From the NCBI GenBank assembly GCA_947371755.1, contig CANBQT010000023.1, positions 1 to 47,211 on the forward strand: DNA of 47,211 nucleotides, in the 5' to 3' direction. The stretch comes from Chitinophagaceae bacterium. Lineage in GTDB: Bacteria > Bacteroidota > Bacteroidia > Chitinophagales > Chitinophagaceae. The notes beneath the pieces are model-generated. The model did no database searches. It was given only the letters and a program-made list of their open reading frames with translations, and was not told where the DNA came from. A program made the position numbers and the translations under genes. Position 1 is the stretch's first letter, and every line of letters starts with the position of its first letter. This document shows positions 15,494 to 24,148 of this stretch, piece after piece.

Positions 15494-16116
15494 ACTTTCA
15501 CTACTTTTTTCTGCCAGCTAATTAATCCTGCTATTGCTAAGATCAATAACACTACAAATTGAAAACTGGTAAACACATATCCCTTTATAAAGTACAACGG
15601 AATGGAAGCCATATTTGTTGCAATCCACCAGATCCAACTCTCTACTTTTTTTCTCGCCATCAACCACATGCCGGTATACGCAGTAGCGCTTGCAAAAGCA
15701 TCTGCCCATGGTATCGCTTCAGGTGCAAATGCTTGTTTTGCCCAGGTAAGAGAAAAAAAGATGGCGAAATAAAATGCTGCAAAAAACAACAATTGAATCA
15801 TCCACTCTTTGGCATTACTATTTGTGATATGCAAAACGGCTTCGTGTTTGATTTGATCTTTTTTACTCCATAATAGCCAACCATAAATACTCATCACAGT
15901 ATAATATAAGTTCACACTTGCCTCACCTAATAAGTGACCCTTTATGCTGATATAGATATAAATGATGGTATTGATCAAACCAACAGGATACACCAGAATA
16001 TTTTCTTTTCTACTGAACCATACACTTCCGATACCAGCAAATACACCCACAAATTCAAGGAATCCGGTTTGTTGAATACCGCTGATAAATTGTTCCAAAA
16101 CCTGCTGTATGGTCAT
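15490..16116 (-). CDS. pnuC: Nicotinamide riboside transporter PnuC
   Basis: PnuC is an inner membrane SWEET-like facilitator that brings in nicotinamide riboside, driven by its phosphorylation inside. The 208-residue product has about seven hydrophobic segments. Family features are FVGVFAGIGSVWFSRKENILVYPVGLIN near residue 22-49 and an aromatic-rich core, INTIIYIYISIKGHLLGEAS then YYTVMSIYGWLLW. WIATNMASIPLYFIKGYVFTSFQF near 163-186 is another family block. It overlaps the downstream NadR-type kinase gene by 4 bp and starts 16 bp after the stop of a membrane glycosyltransferase-like gene. No NAD riboswitch-like structure or NrtR site was recognised upstream. Confidence 0.94.
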   Translation of the reverse strand: MTIQQVLEQFISGIQQTGFLEFVGVFAGIGSVWFSRKENILVYPVGLINTIIYIYISIKGHLLGEASVNLYYTVMSIYGWLLWSKKDQIKHEAVLHITNSNAKEWMIQLLFFAAFYFAIFFSLTWAKQAFAPEAIPWADAFASATAYTGMWLMARKKVESWIWWIATNMASIPLYFIKGYVFTSFQFVVLLILAIAGLISWQKKVVKV

Positions 16117-16132
16117 AAAGAGTAGTTAGAAA

Positions 16133-17656
16133 TTATTGCTTTACAGAAACCGAATCACTATAAAAATAAATAGCGCCGTCTTCAAATGTCTTGGTGAGCA
16201 GTAGTTTTTTGTGTGAATTGATATACTCCAGATCTATTAGGTCTGTATTTACACCATCGTTAAACCAAACTACAATTAAAGAACTGTTATTTAAAAATTT
16301 AGTCTTCTCTGATTCAATTTCTTTATGAGGCAAGGGAAATGATCTTACTCCGGTTAAAAAATATAAACCATCATAAGCATCAGAATAAATGACTCCCTTC
16401 ACGCTATCCTTATGTGCATTGATATATTGAATGGTTGGAGATTCTTTCCATTGCTTTTCAGAATAACCTGGAATACCTGCATAAGCAATACCCTCCCAAT
16501 TACCCGCATTTTGTTGGTAATGATTTTTGAAAAAGGCGATAAAACAAATAGCAACTCCAATTAATACAATTACTCGAATGTCTCTTGTTCTTCTTTCAAT
16601 AAAGTTAGGAATCCAACTGGTGGTTACCCAGATCATAGGAATATACATGGGTGATAATAACCTGCTACTCAAGTCTTCAAATCGAGAAATACTTGAGATG
16701 ACTACTATAAAAACACTATACACTAAAAAGAAACCATATACCACAGTTTCAATTTTAGAATAAAACTGTTGTTGAATAATTCTATAAATAATTTGTATGG
16801 CTGCAAAAGCAACCAGTACACAAAAAATAATTGCACCAGCAAATTGATGTTCACCAATAAATGGAAACCATCCCCCTAATACTGCACCAATATCCATGAG
16901 ATTATCTCCCACGGTTCTCAAAGCTTTTTCTCTTACACCCGATAACGTTCCACTGGCATAATGATTTCGGATAAGATTGATGAGTACTAAAGAAATACCG
17001 GTGAGAAAAAATAGTGTCAGGTGTTTTATTTTTCTCTGCCACATCAATGTTCCATCAAAAAGTATCCATGCAAAACCTGTGGCAATTAATGTTAAACCTG
17101 CAAACCTTGTTACAAATGCGTAAGCTGCAACAAAAGCAAATAGTAATAATGAAAAGATGTTTTTTTGTACTGTATATTTTTGCCAGGTCAACATGAATAA
17201 TAAAATCAAAAACAAAAACAAGGTCTCAGACCAGATCATGCCGTATACTTCCCATAGACAGGGACTGGATGCCAATAATATGAATATAGCAATGCGATAC
17301 CATCTTGTAATTCCATGAAACGTTTGCATGATACAACCACTCATGATAATAACACCAACATACAGAAAAGCATTCATGAACGGAGCTAACAGGATAGGAG
17401 AAATGCCTGTTAAAGTATAAGTTAGTGTTAGAAATAGGGGGTATCCCGCAGGAAAATCTACTAATGCCAATCCGTTGAAATCTACCAATGCACCCTTTTC
17501 TTTCAGATTGATGGCGGCTTCAATATACCCAACCGAATCGGGTGAGATTCCAATTCCTCCAAACCTTGTGAGGTAATAAATAACAAGGCACCCCACAACA
17601 GAAGCAATCAAGGCGTCCCAGTGATGATAAAAAAAGAATCGGATATTTTTTTTCAT
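16133..17656 (-). CDS. Polytopic membrane protein, GT-C (family 39-like) glycosyltransferase candidate
   Basis: This protein is about 507 residues from the ATG at 17656 (a TTG 12 bp upstream would add four residues). It has many transmembrane segments and the layout of GT-C enzymes, which use lipid-linked sugars. After TM1 it reads FGGIGISPDSVGYIEAA, with acidic Asp in the first extracytoplasmic loop where the GT-C catalytic residue lies. FPAGYPLFLTLTYTLTG follows, and the C-terminal roughly 120 residues form a soluble periplasmic domain. The closest impression is ArnT/PMT-like 'ArnT family' proteins of Bacteroidota. It lies upstream of pnuC by 16 bp in the same direction, with no evident functional link. 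The start of transcription was not identified. The activity is inferred, not shown. Confidence 0.7.
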   Translation of the reverse strand: MKKNIRFFFYHHWDALIASVVGCLVIYYLTRFGGIGISPDSVGYIEAAINLKEKGALVDFNGLALVDFPAGYPLFLTLTYTLTGISPILLAPFMNAFLYVGVIIMSGCIMQTFHGITRWYRIAIFILLASSPCLWEVYGMIWSETLFLFLILLFMLTWQKYTVQKNIFSLLLFAFVAAYAFVTRFAGLTLIATGFAWILFDGTLMWQRKIKHLTLFFLTGISLVLINLIRNHYASGTLSGVREKALRTVGDNLMDIGAVLGGWFPFIGEHQFAGAIIFCVLVAFAAIQIIYRIIQQQFYSKIETVVYGFFLVYSVFIVVISSISRFEDLSSRLLSPMYIPMIWVTTSWIPNFIERRTRDIRVIVLIGVAICFIAFFKNHYQQNAGNWEGIAYAGIPGYSEKQWKESPTIQYINAHKDSVKGVIYSDAYDGLYFLTGVRSFPLPHKEIESEKTKFLNNSSLIVVWFNDGVNTDLIDLEYINSHKKLLLTKTFEDGAIYFYSDSVSVKQ

Positions 17657-17688
17657 ATTGAATCGCAATACTGCGACTAAATTACAAC

Positions 17689-17718
17689 AAAAACGCCCCC
17701 TCGAGTATCGGGGAGGCG
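17689..17718 (-). terminator. Rho-independent terminator of the NifU-family gene
   Basis: On the minus strand a GC-rich hairpin (arms 17711-17718 and 17694-17700, one bulged base) is followed by TTTTTG. It lies about 25 bp after the NifU-family stop and before the membrane glycosyltransferase gene. Confidence 0.75.
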
Positions 17719-17742
17719 CTAATTACACTCAAAAAAAATTTA

Positions 17743-18342
17743 TTATTCCGCTTCAGCTACCACTTCTTTCACTTCTGGAATCATTCTTTTCATCATTCCT
17801 TCAATACCAGCCTTTAAAGTAATCATGGAAGATGGGCATCCGCTGCAGCTTCCCTGCAACATCAGATTTACAATTCCATCGTTATAACTCTTGAATTGAA
17901 TGGCTCCGCCATCCATTTCTACAGCAGGTTTTACATAATTCTCTAGTAGCTCTTTCACACGCTTCACAATATCATCATCGTCTTCACTAACTGTGTTGGT
18001 AGACTCTTGTTTTACCTTGGCAACTTCATCATCATTAACAACTACGCCACCATTTTCAAGATACTCTTTCATAAAAGCTTTGATTGCCGGAATCACATCC
18101 TGCCAATCATCTGTATCCGCAGTCTTAGTAAGCGTAATGAAATTGCTGGCAATAAACACACTCTTTATAAAAGGAAAACCAAATAATTCTTTTGCTAAAG
18201 GAGATGGGGTTGCCAAAGACTCATCTGCAAAATCAATGCTTTTACCTGGATATAAAAGTTTGTTAGCCACAAACTTCATTGTTTCAGGATTGGGTGTCAT
18301 TTCGGTGTAAATACTAATAACCGGGTTGCCTGTTTGAATCAT
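17743..18342 (-). CDS. NifU family iron-sulfur cluster scaffold/carrier protein (Nfu type)
   Basis: This roughly 199-residue protein carries or assembles Fe-S clusters for apoproteins. It has the two-domain Nfu arrangement: an N-terminal Nfu domain with TEMTPNPETMKFVANKLL (13-30) and SPLAKELFGFPFIKSVFI, an acidic linker (DDDD at 121-124), and a C-terminal NifU domain. The NifU domain has PAVEMDGGAIQF (139-150) and the cluster-binding C166 and C169 in GSCSGCPSSM. The ATG at 18342 is preferred over an upstream in-frame start at 18405 because the extra residues are unlike the family. In addition, a TAAATTTG promoter element lies at 18387-18394, inside that extension. It is a single-gene unit with its own terminator. 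Confidence 0.93.
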   Translation of the reverse strand: MIQTGNPVISIYTEMTPNPETMKFVANKLLYPGKSIDFADESLATPSPLAKELFGFPFIKSVFIASNFITLTKTADTDDWQDVIPAIKAFMKEYLENGGVVVNDDEVAKVKQESTNTVSEDDDDIVKRVKELLENYVKPAVEMDGGAIQFKSYNDGIVNLMLQGSCSGCPSSMITLKAGIEGMMKRMIPEVKEVVAEAE

Positions 18343-18386
18343 AATTTTAAATTTTCTATTCGAACATTGCCGAATAAATACTCCTG

Positions 18387-18394
18387 CAAATTTA
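18387..18394 (-). promoter_or_regulatory. Candidate -7 element TAAATTTG for the NifU-family gene
   Basis: The minus strand reads TAAATTTG, a perfect TAnnTTTG match, 44 bp before the ATG at 18342. It supports the shorter start. No -33 TTTG is evident at 19-21 nt. Confidence 0.5.
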
Positions 18395-18555
18395 AACAAA
18401 AGCAAACAGGGATTGCCATTTTAGATAGATAGCCAATGATGATTAGGCCCTTTTTTTCGGATATCGAAAACCAAAACAAGATCAGAAAACGGTTTTATTA
18501 ACAGATCCAATCAATATTTCAGGTGTATTTTACGTTGATACCTTAAGTTGAACTT

Positions 18556-19707
18556 ATGCGAGTATTTCTTTTTTTAAGCTTTTTTGTAACTGTAGGTTTG
18601 AACACATTTGCTCAGACGAAAGGAAGTCCTTTTGGTATTAATATCTGTGGTGCAGAATTTGAAGAGAAAACCATTCCGGGAATTTTAAATCAGGATTATG
18701 CATTTCCCTCTGAAAACGATATTGAATATTTTTATCAGCAGGGTTTTCAATTAATGACCATCCCCTTTAAATGGGAACGTTTACAAAATAATCCTGGCGG
18801 GGATTTGAATCAGGAAAATATCGACGAGATCAGAAGAGTACTTCAATATTGTGCACCTCGGAATATCAGAGTTATTCTAACTATGCACAATTTTGGTCGC
18901 TATAGAATGGGTGAAACAGACAATATTGTGGGCGGCGCTACCGTAACCAGAAATCATTTTACGGATTTCTGGATGAAGATGGCCAGAGCCCTGAAAGATC
19001 AAAAAAACATTTATGGATTCGAGATCATGAGTGAGCCTCACGATATGGGCCAATTCGATTGGTTTACTACAGCGCAGGAAGCCATCAATGGAATTCGTAC
19101 AATCGATAAAAAAATAGCTATCATTATTTCCGGTGATAATTATGCCAATGCGGAAAAATGGTGGCAATATAGTGATGTGCTGAAAAATTTAACCGACCCC
19201 AGTAATAGTATCATCTACGATGCACATTGTTATTTCGATAAAAATTATTCTGGCAGGTATGCAGAATCCTATGATGATAGCGGGGTAGATGAATACACTG
19301 GCGTGATGCGTATCATGCCCTTTGTTCGTTGGTTAAAAGACAATAATAAACAGGGTACTATCGGAGAATACGGCGTACCTGATAATGATTTACGCTGGTT
19401 GAAACTGCTCGATAATTTTCTAAAATACTTGAGTGAAAATAATATCAATGGCTGTTATTGGGCAGCAGGTTCGCGTTGGGATAAATATCCATTATCTGTT
19501 CAACCCATAGCACAGGAAGATCGGCCACAAATGGAAGTGCTGCAGAGATTCAAAAGAACGAATCCCAATTCAATTTCTTCTTTCTCTTTTTTATTGCCTG
19601 AAACATTTTTATTCTTACCCAATTCTACTTTATTACCAAATGAAAAGGGAGGGGTGTATGCACCTGCTTCAGTTGAAAAAAAACTGAAGACAAAAAAGAA
19701 TCATTAA
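18556..19707 (+). CDS. Secreted glycoside hydrolase family 5 (cellulase-type) protein
   Basis: This 383-residue exported (beta/alpha)8 glycosidase of family 5 would cleave beta-linked glucans, mannans or similar. The signal peptide is MRVFLFLSFFVTVGLNTFAQ. Family blocks are IPFKWERLQ (69-77), ILTMHNFGRY (107-116), the acid/base region FEIMSEPHDM with E160, YDAHCYFD (221-228), the nucleophile E271 in TIGEYGVPDN, and CYWAAGSRWD near 314. The acid/base motif is SEP where GH5 normally has NEP. The codon is AGT, one base from Asn AAT, so activity may be altered or a sequencing error is possible. The last about 45 residues form a Ser/Leu/Pro-rich tail of unknown role. Its stop overlaps that of the convergent uvrD-like gene. 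No SusC/SusD pair is adjacent. Confidence 0.88.
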   Translation: MRVFLFLSFFVTVGLNTFAQTKGSPFGINICGAEFEEKTIPGILNQDYAFPSENDIEYFYQQGFQLMTIPFKWERLQNNPGGDLNQENIDEIRRVLQYCAPRNIRVILTMHNFGRYRMGETDNIVGGATVTRNHFTDFWMKMARALKDQKNIYGFEIMSEPHDMGQFDWFTTAQEAINGIRTIDKKIAIIISGDNYANAEKWWQYSDVLKNLTDPSNSIIYDAHCYFDKNYSGRYAESYDDSGVDEYTGVMRIMPFVRWLKDNNKQGTIGEYGVPDNDLRWLKLLDNFLKYLSENNINGCYWAAGSRWDKYPLSVQPIAQEDRPQMEVLQRFKRTNPNSISSFSFLLPETFLFLPNSTLLPNEKGGVYAPASVEKKLKTKKNH

Positions 19708-22061
19708 TCAACTATTCGAAGCTTCGCATAATTCAACATGATTTTTTTCTCTCCATTCAATTCAAACTGAATCGTTGCAATGGGGTTATGTGCCGATCCT
19801 TCTATTTTACCTACGATACCAAATCCGAATTTTTGGTGTTCTACTTTTTGGCCTGCTGCCAAACTACTCGTATCACTTGCCACAAAATTTCCTGAAGGCT
19901 GATGTTCCACTACTTTAGATGAAGGAGGAACTATGGGTAAATATTCTGGCTTCGTTTTTCCTGCATCAGGTTTCTTGGTAGGAGGTGGACCATATCTTTT
20001 TTCAGCCGATGCTGCGCTACCAAATCCTCCCCCTCTTTGCATGCGTTCAAATGCAGAACCAAACTGGGTTCCAGCATTATTTCGTGCTCCGCCACCAGCA
20101 TAACTTTTATCAACATAATCTTCCGGCATCTCTTCAATAAATCTGCTCGGCTCGTTCTGTACCAATTGTCCAAAACGATATCTTGAATTAGCATAAGTCA
20201 GCCACAAGTGTTGCTTCGCTCTGGTAATTGCTACATAAAATAATCTCCTTTCTTCCTCTAATTCTTCTCTTGTATTGATGGCCATTGCATTGGGAAACAA
20301 TGTCTCTTCTATACCCCCCACAAACACACAACTAAATTCCAATCCCTTCGCTGCGTGAATCGTCATTAGTTTTACTACATCTGTTTCCTGCTTATTATCA
20401 TCTGCATCTGTTACCAGACTAATTTGTTGCAAATATGAACCCAGGCTTTTATCACCTAATTCGCCATCATCATTACTTGGGCTCTCTGTCCATTCTTTGA
20501 TAGAGTTTAAGATCTCTTGAATATTCTCATACCGGGCTAAACCCTCGGTGGTTTTATCGCTAAATAATTCCTTTACAATATTCGTATGCTTACCTACCTG
20601 AATGGCAAGATCGTATGCATTTTTCTCCAGCATCATGCTTTGGAAGTAACGGATCATCGTTACAAAGTTTTGCATGGCTTCCAGGGTTCCTCCTTTAAAT
20701 CCAAATTCACCTGCTCTTGCTACCACATCAAACATCGAGATATTCAAGTCGTTTGCAGCAATCACCAATTTTTCAATGCTCGTTTTACCAATTCCTCTTG
20801 CAGGATAATTAATGATACGTTTTAATCCTTCTTCGTCTTGTGTATTTACGATCACGCGCAAATAAGCCAGGAAATCTTTGATCTCTTTTCTTTGATAGAA
20901 ACTCACCCCCCCATAGATCCGATAGGCAATACCCATTCTTCTCAAACTCTCTTCATAAGCCCGGCTCTGTGCATTGGTTCTGTAGAGAATAGCAAAGTCT
21001 TGATTATAAAAATGATTGCGCAGTTTTTGTTCCTGAATGGTATCCGCCACAAATTTTCCTTCATCATTATCCGTCATCGTTCTTACCAATCGGATCTTTT
21101 CACCTTCGTTATTATCCGTCCATAAATTTTTCGGAATCTGCCCCTGATTCACTTTGATCACTTCATTGGCTACATGAATGATGTTCTTGCTGCTGCGATA
21201 GTTCTGCTCCAGTTTTACAATTTTTACATCATCATAATCTTTCTGGAACTGTAATATATTTTCAATAGTAGCCCCTCTGAAACTATAAATGCTCTGTGCA
21301 TCATCACCCACCACACAAATATTTTCATGCACTGCTGCTAATAATTTTGTGATCTCGTACTGAACAGGGTTGGTATCCTGATACTCATCAATTAAAATGT
21401 ACTTGAACTTATGCTGATACTTGTGCAATGCTTCCGGAAAATTTTTCAATAGCTCATGCATCTTTAACAAGAGATCATCAAAATCCATCGCCCCGTTTTT
21501 GAAACAACGATTAGCGTATGCCTGATAAATCTGAGCAATAGCCTGACGGTTTGCGCGCATATCTTCCTGCTGAATATAATAATCCACGGCATATTCTGCC
21601 GGACCCACCAACGCGTTCTTAGCCTGAGAAATCCGGTTGCCTACCACATTGGCTTTATAATGTTTGTCATCCAGGTTCAACTCGTTTACCACAGTTTTGA
21701 TCACTGATCTGCTATCATCCGTGTCATAAATGGTGAAATTGCTGGGGTATCCTAACCGGTGTGCTTCTGCCCTTAAAATTCTGGCAAATACCGAGTGAAA
21801 GGTTCCTATATATAAGTTGCGCGCTTCAGAATTTCCCAGGATCTTTTCAATCCTTTCCTTCATTTCGGCAGCAGCCTTATTGGTAAAAGTCAGTGCCAGA
21901 ATATTGAATGCATCCACGCCCTTAGCCATTAAATTCGCAATTCGGGTAGTCAAAACCTTCGTTTTACCACTACCTGCCCCCGCCACGATCATAATGGGTC
22001 CATTAATATGTGTCACCGCCTCCCTTTGAGGCTCATTCAATCCATTCAGATACTCCTGCAT
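19704..22061 (-). CDS. UvrD/PcrA-type ATP-dependent DNA helicase
   Basis: This is a superfamily 1A 3'-5' helicase (about 785 residues) for mismatch/excision repair and for removing proteins from DNA. Motifs in order are the Q-motif region LNGLNEPQREAVTH, Walker A AGAGSGKT (27-34), IDEYQDTNPVQ (II), VVGDDAQSIYSFRGA (III), KLEQNYRSSKNI (IV), MTIHAAKGLEF (V) and FYVAITRAKQHLWL (VI). The C-terminal Tudor-like VEHQKFGFGIVGKIEG, typical of PcrA/UvrD, is present. The ATG at 22061 starts directly at the helicase domain; an upstream in-frame start at 22127 would add a hydrophobic, unrelated extension. It could be named uvrD or pcrA; the sequence alone does not decide. It converges with the GH5 gene, the two stops sharing TTAA. 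Confidence 0.95.
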   Translation of the reverse strand: MQEYLNGLNEPQREAVTHINGPIMIVAGAGSGKTKVLTTRIANLMAKGVDAFNILALTFTNKAAAEMKERIEKILGNSEARNLYIGTFHSVFARILRAEAHRLGYPSNFTIYDTDDSRSVIKTVVNELNLDDKHYKANVVGNRISQAKNALVGPAEYAVDYYIQQEDMRANRQAIAQIYQAYANRCFKNGAMDFDDLLLKMHELLKNFPEALHKYQHKFKYILIDEYQDTNPVQYEITKLLAAVHENICVVGDDAQSIYSFRGATIENILQFQKDYDDVKIVKLEQNYRSSKNIIHVANEVIKVNQGQIPKNLWTDNNEGEKIRLVRTMTDNDEGKFVADTIQEQKLRNHFYNQDFAILYRTNAQSRAYEESLRRMGIAYRIYGGVSFYQRKEIKDFLAYLRVIVNTQDEEGLKRIINYPARGIGKTSIEKLVIAANDLNISMFDVVARAGEFGFKGGTLEAMQNFVTMIRYFQSMMLEKNAYDLAIQVGKHTNIVKELFSDKTTEGLARYENIQEILNSIKEWTESPSNDDGELGDKSLGSYLQQISLVTDADDNKQETDVVKLMTIHAAKGLEFSCVFVGGIEETLFPNAMAINTREELEEERRLFYVAITRAKQHLWLTYANSRYRFGQLVQNEPSRFIEEMPEDYVDKSYAGGGARNNAGTQFGSAFERMQRGGGFGSAASAEKRYGPPPTKKPDAGKTKPEYLPIVPPSSKVVEHQPSGNFVASDTSSLAAGQKVEHQKFGFGIVGKIEGSAHNPIATIQFELNGEKKIMLNYAKLRIVD

Positions 22062-22270
22062 GTATGCAAGATAAAGAGATGGTTTGTTGAAAAACAGAAC
22101 GTGGAAAACAATTCTAAAATTTCCCAAAAAACCAGCAAAATGGTCAAAACGGATTTATTGATTTTAGCTCATTTTGTAGTGATTTTCATTGTTTTTTGTC
22201 AAAAAAACCCCCTTTTTTGGCAAAAATGGGTCAAAATACGTTAAACCTTCGGTAAGATTGTTTTAATAGC

Positions 22271-22301
22271 CTTGCTGCTAAAAAAGGATACCGTAAATTT
22301 G
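22271..22301 (+). promoter_or_regulatory. Promoter of the L,D-transpeptidase gene (CTTG-N19-TAAATTTG)
   Basis: CTTG (22271-22274), a 19-nt spacer and TAAATTTG (22294-22301) fit the Bacteroidota promoter pattern with one mismatch in the -33. It lies 23 bp before the ATG at 22325. The rest of the 263-bp gap back to the helicase ATG shows only AT-rich DNA. Confidence 0.55.
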
Positions 22302-22324
22302 CTGTCCATTTAATTGTATCAGCG

Positions 22325-23074
22325 ATGCGTGTGTTTAAGTTTAAAAAATTAAAGCTCTACCTGATTCCTGTGGCTATGCTGATGGGCACTTTTGTATTTG
22401 GAACGGGTAAGTCAAAATCCACTGGCAAAAAAGAAACTGTAGCAGCTGCTGCTCCTAATAAATTTTTAGATAAAAACGCCTTTTTATACGATTCATTACA
22501 ATTATCAGGACTTGGTTTATCAAAAGCAGCTTTTGAATATGCCCTAACTGGTTATAATACCTTGATTGAAGCTGGTAAAATTCAAAAAGATAATATCTTA
22601 ACTATCATCGATTTTAGTTTGCCCTCCAGCAAAAAACGTCTTTTTGTGATTGATCTGGTGAGTGGGCAATTATTATTCAACACTTTTGTTTCCCACGGTA
22701 GAAACTCTGGTACAGTGATAGCCACTCGTTTTTCAAATGCTTTCAATAGCCTGAAAAGCAGTTTAGGATTTTATACTACAGCTGGTACTTATCAAGGTAA
22801 ACATGGTTATTCACTTCGTTTAGAAGGCTTGGAAGCTGGAATCAACGACAATGCATTTAAACGTGGAATCGTGATACATAGTGCCAATTATGTGAGCGAA
22901 AATACTGCTAATTCTAAAGGATTTATTGGCCGTAGCCAGGGTTGCCCTGCTATTCCAGAGTCATTAAAGAAGCCCATCATCGAAACCATCCGTGATGGAA
23001 GTTGTCTCTTTGTATATAGCCCGGATCGCTTTTATACCTCTCATAGTAAATTGTTGAATCCTACCATTTCTTAG
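22325..23074 (+). CDS. Murein L,D-transpeptidase catalytic domain family protein
   Basis: This 249-residue exported protein of the YkuD_2-type L,D-transpeptidase family would form 3-3 peptidoglycan cross-links or attach proteins to murein. The N-terminus is a signal or anchor (about residues 10-28). The catalytic motif is the H185 of IVIHSANYVSE and SQGC with C207 in IGRSQGCPAIPE. An N-terminal helical region around 55-90 precedes the catalytic domain. SHGRNSGTVIATRFSN (123-138) is a conserved block. The ATG at 22325 follows a good promoter. The cytoplasmic VOC gene follows 59 bp later, and I see no strong terminator between them. Family assignment is firm; the cellular substrate is not known. 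Confidence 0.9.
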   Translation: MRVFKFKKLKLYLIPVAMLMGTFVFGTGKSKSTGKKETVAAAAPNKFLDKNAFLYDSLQLSGLGLSKAAFEYALTGYNTLIEAGKIQKDNILTIIDFSLPSSKKRLFVIDLVSGQLLFNTFVSHGRNSGTVIATRFSNAFNSLKSSLGFYTTAGTYQGKHGYSLRLEGLEAGINDNAFKRGIVIHSANYVSENTANSKGFIGRSQGCPAIPESLKKPIIETIRDGSCLFVYSPDRFYTSHSKLLNPTIS

Positions 23075-23133
23075 ATCATCCTTTTATTTTTTGCTCCTAG
23101 GATATTTTTACTAATTTGATTTCAAATCGTTTT

Positions 23134-23970
23134 ATGTCGAACAAAATATATCCCTGTCTTTGGTTTGATGGCCAAGCTAAAGACGCTGCAGATTTCTATA
23201 CCAGCATCTTTCCAAATTCAAAACTCCTTTCCAATTCAGGAATGGTGGTGATGTTTGAAGTACTGGGTAAAAAAATCATGTGCCTGAATGGTGGACCAGA
23301 ATTCAAACTCAACGCATCCATATCTTTTATGGTGCACTTAGACAGTAGAGAGGCAATTGATAATGCCTGGGAAAAGCTCAGCGATGGCGGAATGGCGCTC
23401 ATGGCGATAGATAAATATCCCTGGGCAGAAAGATATGGATGGATCAAAGATAAGTTCGGGATGACCTGGCAATTAATGTTGGCAGACATGGTCGACCTTT
23501 CGCCTTCCATGCTTTTTGCAAATACACAATATGGAAGAGGTATTGAAGCCATGGAATTATATCAATCCATTTTTCCTCAATCAGCAACCGATGTCAAAGA
23601 ATTATATGGTCCTGGTGCCCCACAATCAGAAGGCATGCTGATGTTCGGTAGGTTTAGAATCATGGATTATTCGATTGTGGCAATGGACGGACCAGGTGAT
23701 CATCAGTTTCAATTCAATGAAGCATTATCTTATGTGGTACAATGCGATACTCAGGATGAGATCGATCACTATTGGAATTCGTTGATTGCAAATGGCGGTA
23801 AAGAATCCAGATGTGGTTGGCTGATAGACCAATTTGGAGTATCCTGGCAAATCATTCCCGCTGCACTTCCAAAATTAATGAGTAATCCCGCTACAGCAGG
23901 AAATGTAATGCAAGCCATTTTGAAAATGAATAAACTGGATATTGCAACTCTTGAAAATGCAGCAAAATAA
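23134..23970 (+). CDS. VOC family protein with two PhnB-like domains
   Basis: This 278-residue cytoplasmic protein is made of two tandem vicinal-oxygen-chelate (3-demethylubiquinone methyltransferase-like/PhnB) domains. The first begins MSNKIYPCLWFDGQAKDAADFYTSIFPNSKLL and contains GWIKDKFGMTWQLML. The second, from about residue 125, contains AMELYQSIFPQS and ends GWLIDQFGVSWQIIPAAL. The ATG at 23134 fits the family; a TTG 18 bp upstream is also in frame. Members are often annotated without a proven reaction; binding of a small metal-chelating substrate or antibiotic is possible. A strong terminator follows at 24040-24072. Confidence 0.9.
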   Translation: MSNKIYPCLWFDGQAKDAADFYTSIFPNSKLLSNSGMVVMFEVLGKKIMCLNGGPEFKLNASISFMVHLDSREAIDNAWEKLSDGGMALMAIDKYPWAERYGWIKDKFGMTWQLMLADMVDLSPSMLFANTQYGRGIEAMELYQSIFPQSATDVKELYGPGAPQSEGMLMFGRFRIMDYSIVAMDGPGDHQFQFNEALSYVVQCDTQDEIDHYWNSLIANGGKESRCGWLIDQFGVSWQIIPAALPKLMSNPATAGNVMQAILKMNKLDIATLENAAK

Positions 23971-24039
23971 GTACTTGCTGGTATTTGAGGGTTAAGCGTT
24001 ACAACAACGATTCTATCTAATATAATATTAATAATTAGC

Positions 24040-24072
24040 AATAACCATGACGCTTGTCATGGTTATTTTTTT
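24040..24072 (+). terminator. Rho-independent terminator after the VOC gene
   Basis: A perfect 12-bp inverted repeat (24040-24051 and 24056-24067, loop GCTT) is followed by a T-run (24066-24072). It lies 70 bp after the VOC stop and closes the plus-strand unit. Confidence 0.88.
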
Positions 24073-24148
24073 GCTTGGATTTTACATTTAATATGTCAAA
24101 TTTTAGGGAATAGACGCCCAGATTTTCTTCATCCTAAAAACGATTGCA

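Noticed and set aside
22061..22127. Longer N-terminus for the UvrD/PcrA helicase
   Set aside because: The added 22 residues are hydrophobic and absent from the family, whose N-terminus aligns with the ATG at 22061.
22062..22324. Possible small gene or ncRNA in the largest spacer
   Set aside because: The only frame (22008-22244) overlaps the helicase start, is AT-rich low-complexity and has no family features. Only the L,D-transpeptidase promoter is supported.
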